Below, in pieces: positions 9,380 through 18,372 of a stretch of 35,000 bases of DNA. The notes below the pieces were generated by a model. The model was not told where the DNA came from, did not search any database, and saw only the letters and a list, made by a program, of their open reading frames with translations. The translations under genes were made by a program, and so were the position numbers. Each line of letters begins with the position of its first letter. The first letter of the stretch is position 1. The DNA is from Prorocentrum cordatum (lineage: Eukaryota > Sar > Dinophyceae > Prorocentrales > Prorocentraceae): contig CAUYUJ010019615.1 in assembly GCA_963575745.1 (NCBI GenBank), positions 1,377,467 to 1,412,466 of the forward strand, written 5' to 3'.

Positions 9380-9890
9380 TCGAGGAGGTGTCTTGCCCGT
9401 AGCGTGGTGTACGGCGCAAATTTGCCTGCAACGTTCACGGCGTCGTAATTTGGTATTGTATTGCGCACGGAAATGCCGTAGTAAGGTTCCAGCAAAAAGG
9501 TAGTGGTCGGGAGCTTGATATGAGTCCTGTCGCAGTCGAAAATCAAGGCACGTCTTCCCAACGGGCTCTCCTCGGGGCCACCTGTTTTAAGTAGCCGGAT
9601 GCACGCGTCGGGTGAGATGCTGCTAGGGGGGCAGCCCCTGGGTAGCGTACTCCTCCTACGGAATGGCAGCACCAGTGGGGTTAAGCAGCTCGATATCGCA
9701 CTTTGCCCTGCCTGCAGCATGGGGCGTTCAATGTGCTGGTCGTCCAACTCGTTGATGCCGTGGCTCAGGGGTAGTGGTGACGTCGAGCAAATCGTATGGG
9801 ACGCGGACTGAGGCTTGTCAGGCTGGTGGTTCTGCAAGGATGTAGTTCTTGGCAGTCACCCAGTGGTCACGTGGGAACGGTATTGATATT
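9380..9890 (-). pseudogene. Minus-strand coding remnant, downstream part, unrecognised
   Basis: On the minus strand, about 9380-9600 reads as continuous protein-like text, including RALIFDCDRTHIKLP, LEPYYGISVRNTIPNYD and APYTTLRARHLLDNNA. Between about 9600 and 9890 plausible fragments alternate between frames with stops and single-base shifts, for example HWVTAKNYILAEP, VPYDLLDVTTTPEP and INELDDQHIERPMLQ. This is the pattern of a decayed or indel-containing gene. It lies just beyond the element at 9895-11275, and the cysteine-containing remnant at 11290-12765 lies on its other side on the same strand. The two may be halves of one interrupted gene. I recognise no family. Confidence 0.5.
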
Positions 9891-9894
9891 CATT

Positions 9895-11275
9895 GGCTTA
9901 CGCCACACCGCCGAGCCCTTGGGGCGGCAGCAATCGTCCCCCGCGTGGCCTGTCCGGACAGCCTGTGAGGCCCCTCTAGACACGTTTTGGAGCCCTCTTA
10001 GGACCGTCCTGCGGCTGTCCTGGGCCGTTGCTATGGTTTCTGGGGCCTTCGTGGATCGCCCGGAAGCCGTCTTGGAGCCTTCTTGGGAGCCTCTTCGGGT
10101 GACAGGGGTCGATCTTGGAGGTTTATTGGGCCGTTGTGCGCCTCGTGAAAGCCCAAGAAGCGAATATGCTGAAAATGCACGTTTCCCTAAGGAATGGGAC
10201 GGTTTTTGCTTCTGGAGGCTTGCTTGGAGCGCATCGTGGTCGCGTATGCAAACGTCTTGGACGCCATGGGGCTGTCTGGAGGCAATCTTGGGCGGTTTGG
10301 ACCAAGTCGTCCCCCGCGCGGGCCGTCTGGACAGCAGCCCTCTTGGCCCGTTTTGGAGCCCTCTTGGGACCGTCCTGCGGCTGTCCTGGGCCGTTGCTAT
10401 GGTTTCTGGGGCCGGGCCTTCGTGGATCGCCCGGAAGCCGTCTTGGAGCCTTCTTGGGAGCCTCTTCGGGTGACAGGGGTCGATATTGGAGGTTTATTGG
10501 GCCGTTGTGCGCCTCGTGAGAGCCCAAGAAGCGAATGTGCTGAAAATGTACGTTTTACCCACGGAATGGGACGGTTTTTGCTTGTGGAGGCTTTCTGGGA
10601 GCGCCTCGTGGTCGCGTTTTCAAACGTCTTGGACACCCATGGGGCCGTCCGGCGGCGATCTTGGGCGGTTTGGACCGAATCGTCCCCCGCGTGGGCCGTC
10701 CGGACAGCCCTTGAGGGCCCTCTTGCCCCGTTTTGGAGCCCTCTTGGGACCGTCCTGCGTCTTTCGTGAGCCGTTGCTATGGTTTCTGGGGCCTTCGTGG
10801 ATCGCCTGGACGCCGTCTTGGAGCCTTTTTGGGAGCCTCTTGGGCTGGCGAGGGTCGATCTTGGAGGCTTCTTGGGCCGTTTGGCGCCGCGTGGAAGCCG
10901 AATGGGCGAATGTGGTGCAAATGCACGTTTTCCCTGGGGAACGGGACGAGTTTTGCTTATGGAGGGCCTCTTTGGGGCGCCTCGTAATATTGTTTCAAAC
11001 GTCTTGGGGACTTATGGAGCCGTGTGGAGGCAATCTTCGGCGTTTTGGGGCAATCTTAGGCGTTTTGGGGCGTTTTGGGGCGATCTTGGACCGTTCCGGG
11101 AACCTTTGGAAACTTTTTGGCCCGTCGTGGGGCCTCCTAAGGCTCCAAGTGTGGGGATGATGGATTCGCCCCCCCCCCCCCCCGCCTCCAGAGCGGCCCG
11201 ACCAGGCCCCTGGGGGAGGGGTTGAGGGAGGGGGAAGCATCGCACACGCCGTGACCCCAAGGGGTCGGCGGATTT
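9895..11275. mobile_element. Candidate non-autonomous element E1 with internal 373-bp repeats
   Basis: The left boundary motif at 9895-9930 (GGCTTACGCC then ACACCGCCGAGCCCTTGGGG and CGGCAG) recurs at 15573-15608 with about 5 mismatches in 36. The right boundary motif at 11246-11275 (ACGCCGTGACC, a variable base, CAAGGGGTCGGCGGATTT) recurs at 15961-15990 with one mismatch in 30. The reverse complement of the right motif contains CCGCCGACCCCTTGGGG, resembling the left motif, so the ends are partly inverted. Between them both copies carry CTTGGGGCC-rich sequence. No transposase frame is visible. E1 sits between two minus-strand coding remnants. Confidence 0.5.
9934..11050. repeat. 373-bp tandem repeat, three copies
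   Basis: The marker TCGTCCCCCGCG begins at 9934, 10307 and 10680, a spacing of exactly 373 both times. The copies share CCGTTTTGGAGCCCTCTTGG, GCCGTTGCTATGGTTTCTGG, GTCGATCTTGGAGG and CAAACGTCTTGG words. Copies one and two are nearly identical and copy three is more diverged. From about 11040 the pattern breaks down into short GGCGTTTTGGGG repeats. Overlapping plus-strand frames of 130-225 codons here reflect the repeat. Confidence 0.95.
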
Positions 11276-11289
11276 CTTGGCCGCGGTAA

Positions 11290-12765
11290 GGTCCTTCGAG
11301 CCTGTCGTCTGCTTGGGCGTCTGTGTTTTTCCAACCGCATTTGGTCTTATAGATGCTGATGAATATATCGCACATGATTTTAAAGTAGTGGTTCGGGGCT
11401 ACAGCGGTGATTGCTATTTCTGAAGTACGTCTGTCCGTCCTCCTCTGCTTCAGTAGTCTCGCGCTGCATTTGCATGCAAATGTTGAATTGCTCCAAGGCT
11501 CGTCATCATGGCCCCACCTCGGCGTAGGAATGCGTGTGGTCTGGAACTCCTGGATCCTGCGTCGGAGTAGTACACTTCCAGGTGACATTGGTATCTGACG
11601 CCATCATAGTAATCCATGATGACGTGAGTACACTCTTCTGAGCGTGTTGCCACGCTGGTTCGAACTGGTGGCTCCCAAGATGATAGCAATGGTGATGCGT
11701 ACAATGGATGACCCGTTTTTCTTGACGATCTCCTCGTAGGTGTGGTTGGTAGGGCCTCTTCCAAATCTCTGTAGTACCTGTAGTGCCAGGACATACTGTG
11801 CAGTTGCCAGGAAGCTTGCCTTGTACGTATATCCCTTGAGAACTGCAGCCCTGTCTGTGTTCATAGCGGGTGTAACGTTTCTGTGGATGCCGGTGTAATG
11901 CGCATGCACAGGCTGTAGTCATACTGAGTATTTTGCAGAGTGCGCGCATTTGCACGGTAGGTTATACGGAGGCATGCGGAGGTAGGTCGGATTGGCAGAT
12001 CTTGCGCCTTGCATCTGCTGTTCGCGGCACATCCGGTGCAAGCCTGCCTGATTGGTACCACAGCGTTGGGGATATGTTCACGCTTGCGGACGTTGTACTG
12101 CAGGCCAGGGAGCGCACTTACATGTGACACGTGTCGCAGGCCAGCGGCGCGTGGTAGACCTTTCATCAATGTCGGCCAGGTCCTCGTCTGCCTTGCAGTT
12201 GATGCCCGTAGTGCCGTCGGCGGCTGGCACTGGCTGGATGGTAGCCTTGTCCAAGCCTGCAGCCTGGCTGGCCTGGTGTTCCTGAGCGAACCCGAGAAAG
12301 TACTTGACGTCGGCCTCGATGTATTCCTTGCCCTCAGGCTAGCCCTCCAGGTTGTACGTGGTTTCGCAGCTCATGCCCATGAATTTGATCAGTTCGATTG
12401 TCGGCGACTTGTGCCCGCCCGTTGGTACATACTTGCCGCTGGGGTATGGGATTATAAGGTCGTTCTGGTTGCTGAGGCACTCTTGTACGTCGTAATGTTG
12501 GTTGTCGGACATGACTTCTGGCCCTCGCTGCTGGCGTAGTTGTAGATCACCCATTGTTCCACGTAATTAGCCTTGCAGTCGCAGGTGGTATCGAATAGCG
12601 TCTTCTGGTGTACGTCCTTGACGTTCGCCACGTTGAGCTCCTTGGTAGTGTCTATAGGGATCTGTAACTTCTCCTCTTTTGTTTCGTAGTACCCAGGGAA
12701 GTTGGTGCACTCGGTACAGGGGTTAGTGGCAATGTTGATGTACCAGTGTTGCCGCAATTGGGACG
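11290..12765 (-). pseudogene. Minus-strand cysteine-containing coding remnant, unrecognised
   Basis: Reading the minus strand from about 12765 downward, the first piece (to about 12515) is strongly protein-like and has NPCTECTNFPGYY and DTTCDCKANYVEQWVIYNY. A one-base frame change near 12510 leads to a piece containing VQECLSNQND and IELIKFMGMSCETTYNLEG, which meets an in-frame TAG at 12339-12341. The same frame then continues with PEGKEYIEADVKYFLG and reads on to about 12165. After further shifts come QACTGCAANSRC (about 12050), KASFLATAQYVLALQVLQRF and NHTYEEIVKKNGSS (11700-11830), MDYYDGVRYQCHLEVYY (about 11600) and APNHYFKIMCDIF (about 11370). Many cysteines and N-x-S/T sites suggest an extracellular or secreted protein. 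I cannot name the family. Confidence 0.6.
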
Positions 12766-12771
12766 TCGTCG

Positions 12772-13008
12772 TCCTCCTCCTCCGTCTCCTCCTCCTCCTC
12801 CTCATCATCATCCCTCATCTTTCCTCCTCCTCCTCCTCCTCCTCCCTCTTCCCTCCTCCTCCTCCTCCTCCTCCTCCCTCCCCCTCTTCCTTCCCTCCAC
12901 ATCCTCCTCCTCATCTATCATTCTGCCTCCTCATCCTCATCTTCCATTCTTCCTCCCTCCTTTCCTTCCTCTTCATCCATCCTCCTCCTTATCCTCCCTC
13001 CCCCCCCA
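12772..13008. repeat. Pyrimidine-rich CTC/CCT array
   Basis: CTC triplets with ATC and CCTTC interruptions over about 240 bp, pyrimidine on the plus strand. The minus-strand remnant begins directly beside it, so the array borders the 5' side of that remnant. Confidence 0.95.
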
Positions 13009-13192
13009 CTAATGCAATTACTTGCACGCATGGCTTAACCACTTCTGCTGTCCCTAGACTCGAGCTGGAGATGTCGCGAATTCTCCAGACTTGTCTGGGA
13101 GCTTTTGGATGTACCCTGATGTATATCCTGGTGTTGTATCCGCGTACGTATATTCTCCAAGCAGTGCTTGCACTGAAGGGGTCCTAGCGGAT

Positions 13193-13531
13193 CTTGAAGG
13201 ATTTGGCGACCGTGGTTGGCCGATTTCGGTAAGCCGCCAGGTTCCTGGGTTCCCGGTTCTGGGTTCCCAGGTTCCCGGTGCCGGATTCTCGGCGAAAGTG
13301 GGCGGCCGATTTCGGTAGGCGGCCGGGTTGGCGGGTTCCTTGTTTGGGGTTCCTGGGTTCACCGGTTCCCGGTTCCAGATTCTCGGCGAAAGTGGGAGGC
13401 CGATTCCCGGGTTCCCGGGTTCTTTGTTTGGGGTTCTTGGGTTCCCGGTTCCGGGTTGTTGGTTCTTGGCCGATTTCGGTGGGTGGCGGGGCTCCCAGGT
13501 TTCTGGGTTCCGGGCATCCTTGTCGATCTCC
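13193..13531 (+). repeat. GGGTTCC-rich dispersed repeat R3, copy 1
   Basis: The left boundary reads TTGAAGGATTTGGCGA and the right boundary reads GTCGATCTCC. Inside, GCCGATTTCGG, GGGTTCCCGG and TTCTCGGCGAAAGTGGG recur about every 100 bp, giving roughly three tandem subunits. An oppositely oriented shorter copy lies at 23600-23712. Confidence 0.7.
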
Positions 13532-13757
13532 TTATCGATAGGTCTCACCATCGATCTCATCTATCGATATCACAATCAATCTCGCAATCGATCTCACTAT
13601 CGATCTCACCATCGATCTCACTATAGATCGCATGAGCGATCTCACGATCGATCTCACTATCGATCTCATTGAATCGACTTCACTATCGGTCTCACGACCG
13701 ACCGAACTATCGTCCTCACTATCGATCTCACAGTCGACCTCAACATCCGTATCACTA
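13532..13757. repeat. ATCGATCTCACT tandem repeat, about 12-bp unit
   Basis: Imperfect copies of TCACTATCGATC, with variants CACCATCGATCT and CACGATCGATCT, run for about 220 bp. Each unit contains the palindrome ATCGAT or GATC. The array abuts the right end of repeat R3. Confidence 0.85.
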
Positions 13758-13910
13758 ACTTTCAAAGCATCCACTGATTGCGGTGTTTCTCTGGTGCCAT
13801 ATATATACATGTATGTGTACACTTTGATGTATCTGGCTTGATCCCCACAAGTCGAATGGAAACGAGTCGTCAAGCCCGTAATCGTGACACATGGGGTCGT
13901 TCGGTGATCG

Positions 13911-14212
13911 CTCCTCCCTCCCTCCCTCCCTCCCTCCCTCCCTCCCTCCCTCCTCCTTCTCCTCCTCCTCCTCCTCCTTTTACTTCTACCTCATCGTACC
14001 CTTTCCTCTCCTGCCCCTCCTCCCTGTTCCTTTTCATTCTCCCCGTCTTCCTTGTTCCTCTTCCTCCTCCACTCCTCGTCCCCCATCGTCGCTTAGCCTC
14101 ATCCTTCTCCTCTGCTCCTCCCCTCCTCCCCCTCCTCATCCTCTCTCTTCTGTCCCGCCCCCCCTCCTCGACCCTCATCCTCCGCATCCTCATCCTCATC
14201 CTGCCGTCCCCC
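13911..14212. repeat. CCTC/CTC polypyrimidine tract
   Basis: It begins as a tetranucleotide CCTC run (13911-13952) and continues as CTC triplets mixed with CTTCCT for about 300 bp, nearly pure pyrimidine on the plus strand. Confidence 0.9.
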
Positions 14213-14390
14213 GAGATGCCGAACGTTTCGTGACCTGGTTTGGGGAGTGGTCGGGTGGGAGGTCTTGGGACAACCCTCGGCGTCGAAGGGTCGACGCGGG
14301 GGTCGTTGCCCTCTGCTCCCGATGGCGTATTCTGGAAAGAAGTCTGCGGTATCGGGTCCTCGATCGGGAGCCGAAGACAGACCCCCGGCC

Positions 14391-14500
14391 CCCTCTCCCT
14401 CCCCTCTCCCCCTCCCCCTCCTCCTCCTCCTCCTCCTCCTTCTCCTCCTCCTCCGCCTCCTCCTCCGCCTCCTCCTCCTCCTCCTCCTCCTCCTCCTCCC
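14391..14500. repeat. (CTC)n microsatellite
   Basis: CTC triplets with CGC interruptions, pyrimidine on the plus strand. It is the same orientation as the arrays at 9.2, 12.8, 13.9 and 15.1 kb. Confidence 0.95.
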
Positions 14501-14739
14501 TGTGCCGTGCGCGAAGATATAACTGCGCTGGCTGGGGCAATCGGGGCCGAGGTTGGCAACATAAGGTTCGTGACGGACCACAGCCCGCTTCTGGACTCAG
14601 GGGCCAGAGGGTTTTCGTCGTGCGAGCTGCCTACAAGCAAGCCTCGTCAAACATAAACAGAAGACTTCTGAATTCGGTGATTGTGGGGTCAGCGCTACTC
14701 CAATGCTGACGGATGCCTGTTGACTCGGACGCGGTGTTG

Positions 14740-15110
14740 TCCAAACAGCGACCCCACCCTCTAAGCATTGAAGAACGCGCGTTCTGACAATTGCCCGACA
14801 GCATCGTGCTCCAGGATTTCAATTTCCATGTCTGGGTATTGTTGACGAGGCTTGTAGTAGTGGCGAAAAGCTCGACCTCTGGGCCAGGGTCCAGGTTGCT
14901 GCTTCTGCCCTCGGACCAGCCGCCTCTCGCCAGAAAGGGGTGGCCAGCCTGTCCGAGGCCAGGAGGTCCCTCGCGTCTGACCACCAGTGCGCCGACGTGC
15001 TTGCGAGCGAGGCTGCCGAGATAAGTTGGCCTTTGGTGGTCGCTTCTGGGGTCTAGGACAAGGGCCGCAGGAGGCCGAAGATGGCCAAACGTTGGCCATC
15101 GTGCCTTCTT
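14740..15110 (-). pseudogene. Possible minus-strand coding remnant
   Basis: On the minus strand, 14761-14875 reads YYKPRQQYPDMEIEILEHD and then AVGQLSERAFFNA before a stop. Upstream in another frame is LARKHVGALVVRREGP. The text is protein-like but short, and I recognise no family. It is included because it shares strand and style with the remnants at 9.4-12.8 kb. It could be chance. Confidence 0.25.
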
Positions 15111-15134
15111 CTCGAAGCGAGAGTGTCTTGGAGT

Positions 15135-15323
15135 TCTCCTCGTCTTCATCCTCCCCCCTCCCCACACCTCCCCCCTCCTCCTGCTCCTCGTCCTGCTCCT
15201 CCTCCTCCTGCTCCTCCTCTTCCTCCTCCTCATCCTCCTTCTCCCCCTCCTCCGCATCCGCCTCCTCCTCCTCCTCCTCCTCCTCCTCCTCATCCTCCTC
15301 CTCATCCTTCTCCTCCTCCTCCC
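15135..15323. repeat. Pyrimidine-rich CTC array
   Basis: About 190 bp of CTC triplets with TGC, ATC and CGC interruptions, pyrimidine on the plus strand. Confidence 0.95.
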
Positions 15324-15572
15324 GCGTCGTTGTTGAGCCCATCCCTCGCACCGACAGCCAGGACGCTGAGGCGGGCCTGATCCGTCGTCGAGAGCGCGGA
15401 GAGCTCTGGCCGCTTCAGTCCAAGCCGCTCCTTGGACCTCCGAGCGTCCCGAGAGAGGGGGGCCCCTCTGCCCAAGCCGAGGCGAAGGGCTCCGAGCATT
15501 CCTGGGGTCGTGCTGGTGCCAGGCATTTATGCCGCAATTGTAGCCGCCTGTTCTCGAAAATAAGAGCCACTG

Positions 15573-15990
15573 GCTGACGCCGCACCGCCGACCTCTTGGG
15601 GTGGCAGTAAGAGTGAAAAACGGAGTTAGCGGAACTCGCGCGATTTCCGGGGAATCTTGGGGTTTCAGCTTCTTGGGATTTTGTCGGGGGGGGGCGGATC
15701 GCGGCTCTGCTCTTGGGCTTCTCTGGGCTTTCCTTCCAGCACTTTTGGGGCCTCTTGGGAGCCGTGTTGAGGACTTTAGGGGCATATTTTGGGCATCTCG
15801 GGTGCCCCGTGGGAGCCTCTTGGCCGAGTGCTCGCCTCTTCAGGCTTTTTTGGGGCCGAGTGCTCGAAATGTCCATTCGGATTCCCCCTCTGGGCCTCCT
15901 CTTGAGGCCGTCTTGGGGCCATCCTGGGCCGTTTTGGAGGCTTCTGGGGCCGTCTTGGGGACGCCGTGACCGCAAGGGGTCGGCGGATTT
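15573..15990. mobile_element. Candidate non-autonomous element E2, short relative of E1
   Basis: It has the same end motifs as the element at 9895-11275: GGCTGACGCC then GCACCGCCGACCTCTTGGGG and TGGCAG on the left (15573-15608), and ACGCCGTGACCGCAAGGGG then TCGGCGGATTT on the right (15961-15990). The roughly 350-bp interior is CTTGGGG- and TTTTGGGGCC-rich like E1 but is not in 373-bp copies. It carries no transposase. A related but lone motif, CCGACCCCGAAGGGGCGGCA, lies at 16231-16250. Confidence 0.5.
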
Positions 15991-15999
15991 TGATGGTTC

Positions 16000-16047
16000 G
16001 TGTGTGTGTGTGTGTGCGTGTGTGCGTGTGTGTATGCGTGTGTGTAT
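16000..16047. repeat. (GT)n microsatellite
   Basis: GT dinucleotides with GC and TA interruptions, directly right of the E2 boundary motif. Confidence 0.95.
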
Positions 16048-16216
16048 GGGCGTTTGATGTGCCCCGCAATGTTCCCTGGAGCGTTCGCCTCGTCAGGGAC
16101 AGAGGCTCGGGGGTGAGGAGACCCACGGCTCCCACGAATTGCAGTGCTGGAGGGAAACTGTGCTGACCTTTTGCACCGTCTGTGGCAGATCGTGCGTCAC
16201 CAGCCCCGCCAGCTTG

Positions 16217-17176
16217 TCAAGAGGTGCGGGCCGACCCCGAAGGGGCGGCAGAATCCTGAGAATATCCTAGCGGGGTGGTCCCCCTCGGGCTGTCCGTAAA
16301 GGTGAGTCCCAGGGACTTCAGCAGAGAAGTCAGGCATGCAGAAGCCATCGTGCAGTTTCTGTTTTCTGCCAAGTTGCCGATGAGTTCAGTACCGTTTTTT
16401 GGTGAAGCCGGGTGTCCGGTGCACTGGCTCTTGCTCCAGCGCCTTCCTCTTGGTGGTGTCAGGTGCCCGGTGCACCAGCTCTTGCTCCAGCACCGTCTTC
16501 TTAAGTGGTGCAGGGTGCTGGGTGCACTGGCTTCTGCTCCAGCACCGTCCTCTTGGTGGTGCTGGGTACCGGGTGCACGCGTCGGCCCTTTTGCAAGCCG
16601 CAAGCCCAACTCGTTTTGACTTCGCCTTTCCGCTAAACTCACGCCATCTTCATCGTCCCTGAACGTGGTTCCTGGGGAGGAAGATTCCAGGCAGGCTACA
16701 TCCCTTGTCGCCATGGCTGGATGCGCAGACTCGTCGCTCCAGGTCGGTCCTCCTTCCGCCCGTGTCCGAGGCGGGGTATCAAGTGTCGGCATTCGCTGCC
16801 GAGGCAGTCTCGCTTGCTCCCACGGGGGCTCGCAAGGTCCCTCTGAGGTTCCCCTCTCCTGTTGCTCGCAGGCGGCGTCTCTGTGGCGCCAGGGGTCCCA
16901 GGGCTCCCGTGGTGGTTCGCAGGTGTTCTCTGAGGGCCCCGTCGCTGTTGAGGTGGCGCTTCGGTGCCGCCCGTGGTGCCCCAGGAGGGTACTTGGCAGG
17001 ACATTGCGTCGTCTGCAGGCCGTGGGCTCGTTGCTGGCGTCGCCAGCGTCCCCGCCCTCCCTCCCTGGTGGGTCTGGTGCGTCGGCCAGCAGGGTCTCGA
17101 GTTTTCTGTGAGGGTCTCTCGAGCGCCCCAGGCTGGCCGCACCGAGTGTGTTGCCCAAAGGTCCGTGCGGGCGCAC
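16217..17176 (-). CDS. Weak minus-strand ORF with 17-residue repeats
   Basis: A 319-codon minus-strand frame is open. Its C-terminal third contains three repeats of about 17 residues, each with CTGH and KSW/KSQ-like text, coming from the 51-bp tandem DNA repeat. The remainder is hydrophilic and rich in Pro, Arg, Ser and Gly with no domain I recognise. An overlapping plus-strand frame (16665-17111) is equally unremarkable. It may be a by-product of GC-rich sequence. Confidence 0.15.
   Translation of the reverse strand: MRPHGPLGNTLGAASLGRSRDPHRKLETLLADAPDPPGREGGDAGDASNEPTACRRRNVLPSTLLGHHGRHRSATSTATGPSENTCEPPREPWDPWRHRDAACEQQERGTSEGPCEPPWEQARLPRQRMPTLDTPPRTRAEGGPTWSDESAHPAMATRDVACLESSSPGTTFRDDEDGVSLAERRSQNELGLRLAKGPTRAPGTQHHQEDGAGAEASAPSTLHHLRRRCWSKSWCTGHLTPPRGRRWSKSQCTGHPASPKNGTELIGNLAENRNCTMASACLTSLLKSLGLTFTDSPRGTTPLGYSQDSAAPSGSARTS
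16412..16580. repeat. 51-bp tandem repeat, about 3.3 copies
   Basis: The marker GGTGCACTGGCTC or GGTGCACCAGCTC recurs with GCAC at 16421, 16472, 16524 and 16575, a spacing of 51-52 bp. Each unit also has TGCTCCAGC and CTTGGTGGTG. Confidence 0.9.
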
Positions 17177-17257
17177 TGGACCACCCAGGGGGGAGGCAGC
17201 CCACTGGAATCTTCATTCTGAATCGTCCTGAACCGTCCTCATCCTCATCCTTCTCCC

Positions 17258-17671
17258 CTATGGGTTAGGAGGCGGCATGCTCTGCACTGGACGGGGCCAA
17301 GCGCCGCAACAACAAACAGTTCGGGACAATTGTGTTGAAGTTTTCGGCCACCACAGGAGGCCGTGTCCCAACCCCACCAGGGCCGCTAGAAAATAAACAT
17401 CCCCTGATGCAAGAGAGCGGGCCCCCGGGGCCCTGACACAAACAGACGAGAGTGGTATGCCAAATTTCGGCACTTCTGGACCCTCGCCAGGCCCAAGCAA
17501 AAAACGAAACCACGCCTCGGGAAGGGGTCCAGACCTCTGTGGAGCAACGTTGCGAAGCAATTCACGACGGATGATGTCTGGGCATGGGGTAAGGGGACCG
17601 AGATCCCTTGGGAAAGACATCAAAGACGCGGCGATCGGAGGATGAGGTCTGCGACCACTTGCGAACCCCAC
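17258..17671 (-). CDS. Candidate minus-strand ORF, hypothetical protein (137 aa)
   Basis: This frame reads as a reasonably protein-like sequence, for example CPDIIRRELLRNVAP, EAWFRFLLGPGEGPEVPKFG and a hydrophobic stretch DVYFLAALVGLGHGLLWW that could be one membrane segment near residues 93-110. No domain is recognised. Codon third positions are mixed, which weakens the case. The start is uncertain: an internal Met at about residue 18 is equally possible. It is the rightmost coding trace on the minus strand, next to the proposed switch in strand. Confidence 0.3.
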   Translation of the reverse strand: MGFASGRRPHPPIAASLMSFPRDLGPLTPCPDIIRRELLRNVAPQRSGPLPEAWFRFLLGPGEGPEVPKFGIPLSSVCVRAPGARSLASGDVYFLAALVGLGHGLLWWPKTSTQLSRTVCCCGAWPRPVQSMPPPNP

Positions 17672-17879
17672 CCATACGGTTTCGATCGAAAGTGTGGGGT
17701 ATCCGACACCCTCCGTTGGGCTTCACTTTGGGATGCAGACACCGTTTGCATTCTGAACTCCAGCGCGTTGTTCAGAATGCCGACCCGCAGGTCAGGGTTC
17801 ACACGTGGTTGCCTATGAGGGCCCTCCTCCAGACCTCCTGGGGCAACGGTCGGGGGGGATAGGCTGGGAGGATCGCATC

Positions 17880-18005
17880 GATCCCCAGTCGCCCACCGAT
17901 TGCCGATAGGGGCACGATAGCCCACCCCGCCCAGGAGCGCGCGGTTTCTGCTTCGGGGGTCCATCGCCGATCTATCGGCGCTGTGTCGCCGATTCCAGCT
18001 CGATG
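17880..18005. repeat. Dispersed repeat family R1, copy B
   Basis: The core is CGATAGCCCACCCCGCCCAG then GAGCGCGCGGTTTCTGC, preceded by GCATCGATCCCC and ATTGCCGATAGGGGC, and ending GTCGCCGATTCCAGCTCGATG. It matches copies at 3735 and 24480 in the same orientation. Confidence 0.8.
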
Positions 18006-18055
18006 TGCTCCTCCCCCGGAGCCAGTCCCCTCGTGGTTCTCCGGCCGCAGCTCGT

Positions 18056-18372
18056 TCCTCCGGCGGCCGTTCGGGACGATTTGGGCCCCCCGAAGGAAGG
18101 CCATCGGCGAGGAGCAGCCGCTGGAGGGCACCGCGAGGCTGGAAAACCGCTGGGACCCGACGAAAGCGCCACAAAACCTGGAACTTCGGATTTCGAACGC
18201 TCTCAATGCGGGCCCTGCCCCCCGCAGACCTCCCCGCGCGCCGGAGGCGTCCGTCCTCTTCGATGACAGCCCCTCCTGCGCTCCCGCGCAGGTGCCCGAG
18301 CGCCGCCAGGACGTTCGCCGCGCCCGCGGCCGCGAGGGGCCGACAAGGCGGTGGCCTCGCGGGGGGAGGGGC
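18056..18372 (+). CDS. Candidate exon, hypothetical protein
   Basis: The plus-strand frame open from 17983 gives convincing text after about 18090, including EEQPLEGTARLENRWDP and APQNLELRISNALNAG, then SVLFDDSPSCAPAQVPERRQD, with strongly G/C-biased third codon positions. The frame runs straight into the GATGCT array as an Asp-Ala repeat. The real exon more likely ends before it, possibly at CGCAG|GTGCC near 18290. The opposite strand is also open here, so strand is not certain. No family is recognised. Exon boundaries are approximate. Confidence 0.4.

Noticed and set aside
7861-9402. 513-codon plus-strand frame
   Set aside because: It runs through a degenerate minisatellite, a CCA array and a CTC array. 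The translation is Arg/Gly/Pro-rich then homopolymeric, with no domain.
11290-12765. Viral capsid or ligand-gated channel origin for the cysteine-containing remnant
   Set aside because: A few local phrases invite such comparisons, but no motif in correct order or spacing supports either. It is left unassigned.
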